Both the position numbers and the translations under genes were made by a program. A stretch of DNA of 13,101 bases. Source: an uncultured Caryophanales bacterium. Lineage in GTDB: Bacteria; Bacillota_I; Bacilli_A; RF39; UBA660. The notes under the pieces are model-generated. The model was given only the letters and a program-made list of their open reading frames with translations. It was not told the DNA's origin and ran no database searches. This document shows, one piece after another, positions 12,921 to 13,101 of this stretch. Location: contig CAMVPJ010000032.1 in the NCBI GenBank assembly GCA_947169395.1, positions 1 through 13,101 on the forward strand, read 5' to 3'. Position 1 is the stretch's first letter; every line of letters begins with the position of its first letter.

Positions 12921-12975
12921 ATCCTTTCGTAACCAAACCCCACTGTTTCATAAGCCAAATTGTTTTTACGAAAGG
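12921..12975 (-). promoter_or_regulatory. stem that covers the toxin ribosome binding site, copy 2
   Basis: In the mRNA, CCTTTCGTAA (12975-12966) pairs with TTACGAAAGG (12932-12923), a perfect 10-bp stem with a 33-nt loop. The second arm contains most of the ribosome binding site GAAAGGATG. It is equivalent in position to the copy 1 stem with different bases. Confidence 0.7.
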
Positions 12976-13009
12976 AAAACATCTGAAATTCAAACATATC
13001 CGAATAAAT

Positions 13010-13037
13010 ATTATAACACGTATAATACATGTGTCAA
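13010..13037 (-). promoter_or_regulatory. promoter of the toxin-like mRNA, copy 2
   Basis: Reading leftward: consensus TTGACA (13037-13032), a 16-nt spacer, consensus TATAAT (13015-13010) preceded by TGT. This is the strongest promoter in the window. The start is near 13001-13003, just before GGATATGTTTGAA. Confidence 0.8.
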
Positions 13038-13069
13038 TAATAATTTGGTAAGATAATCGCAAAAGTTTC

Positions 13070-13101
13070 AAAAAATGTCAATATAGGGTTGACTTTTTTT
13101 T
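13070..13101. terminator. probable terminator at the right edge
   Basis: GTCAA (13077-13081) and TTGAC (13089-13093) form a short stem around TATAGGG. It is extended after a T-T mismatch by A-run 13070-13075 against the T-run 13095-13101. It is symmetrical enough to work on either strand, most likely for a gene entering from the right. The window ends inside the T-run. Confidence 0.4.

Larger units (their letters stand above)
12695..13037. repeat. convergent type I toxin-antitoxin-like module, copy 2
   Basis: This is the second copy of the module at 8838-9204, in the same orientation and 3857 bp further right (measured at the shared TTATGATATTATGTATATAG block, 8855 and 12712). All elements are in the same order with near-identical spacing in the RNA half and a shorter leader in the peptide half. 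Confidence 0.7.

Noticed and set aside
8838..13037. The two homologous blocks as MITE-like mobile elements
   Set aside because: There is an inverted GGATA-type repeat, but I see no clear target-site duplication, and the paired promoters, terminators, peptide frames and covarying stems are better explained by a convergent RNA module. An old mobile origin is not excluded.
12841..13071. A 76-codon minus-strand frame ending in the copy 2 peptide
   Set aside because: The upstream part would be translated through the promoter and leader. The ATG at 12912 has the ribosome binding site and matches the start of copy 1.
1..13101. Reassigned UGA codon, suggested by no visible gene ending in TGA
   Set aside because: All tryptophans seen are TGG and no frame needs a read-through TGA. 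Twelve TAA/TAG stops are unsurprising in such AT-rich DNA.
1..13101. tRNA or rRNA genes, insertion-sequence transposases or a replication origin
   Set aside because: No cloverleaf, rRNA core, transposase frame or DnaA-box cluster was seen on either strand.

Overview
The window is strongly AT-rich, uses Shine-Dalgarno sites of the GGAGG type and the standard code (tryptophan is TGG; all twelve visible stops are TAA or TAG). It holds a wall-modifying acyltransferase, SipW-type exported proteins and intrinsic hairpin terminators. Together these point to a low-GC Gram-positive bacterium (Bacillota), plausibly an uncultured gut lineage. The lineage is inferred, not proven.

Left part (1-2796): the 3' end of a DUF1016/YhcG-like PD-(D/E)XK nuclease gene enters from the left edge. 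It converges on a minus-strand gene for an OatA-like membrane O-acyltransferase with an SGNH domain, and a shared hairpin terminator (768-799) separates the two. The acyltransferase promoter and the promoter of the next operon face away from each other.

Centre (2797-8610): a five-gene plus-strand operon that looks like a divergent tapA-sipW-tasA fibre system. It has a TasA-like secreted subunit; a paralogue carrying a C-terminal right-handed beta-helix; an S26B (SipW/ER/archaeal-type) signal peptidase fused to a multi-span membrane domain; a two-span DUF5305-like membrane protein with a lysine-rich cytosolic tail; and a cysteine-rich secreted protein. The three exported proteins share the signal-peptide core G-(V/I)-G-Y-A-A-I, which aligns with the TasA cleavage site. 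This suggests that the peptidase in the same operon is dedicated to them.

Right part (8611-13101): two homologous, compact convergent modules (about 8838-9204 and 12695-13037) were found by comparing the intergenic regions. Each has a plus-strand promoter driving a structured RNA of about 115 nt. Facing it is a minus-strand promoter driving an mRNA for a 23-26 residue hydrophobic peptide that starts MTKRE. The mRNA has a stem covering its ribosome binding site. The two RNAs overlap by about 90 nt through two hairpins, one serving as terminator on each strand. Stem sequences differ between the copies but pairing is kept. This is the architecture of a type I toxin-antitoxin system (compare par/Fst), and I do not recognise the family. 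A possible decayed third copy lies at 8634-8757. Between the two modules lie an RlmN/Cfr-like radical SAM enzyme lacking the usual N-terminal domain, a LysR-type regulator, and an AAA/DUF4143 ATPase behind a strong promoter and a perfect 10-bp-arm palindrome.
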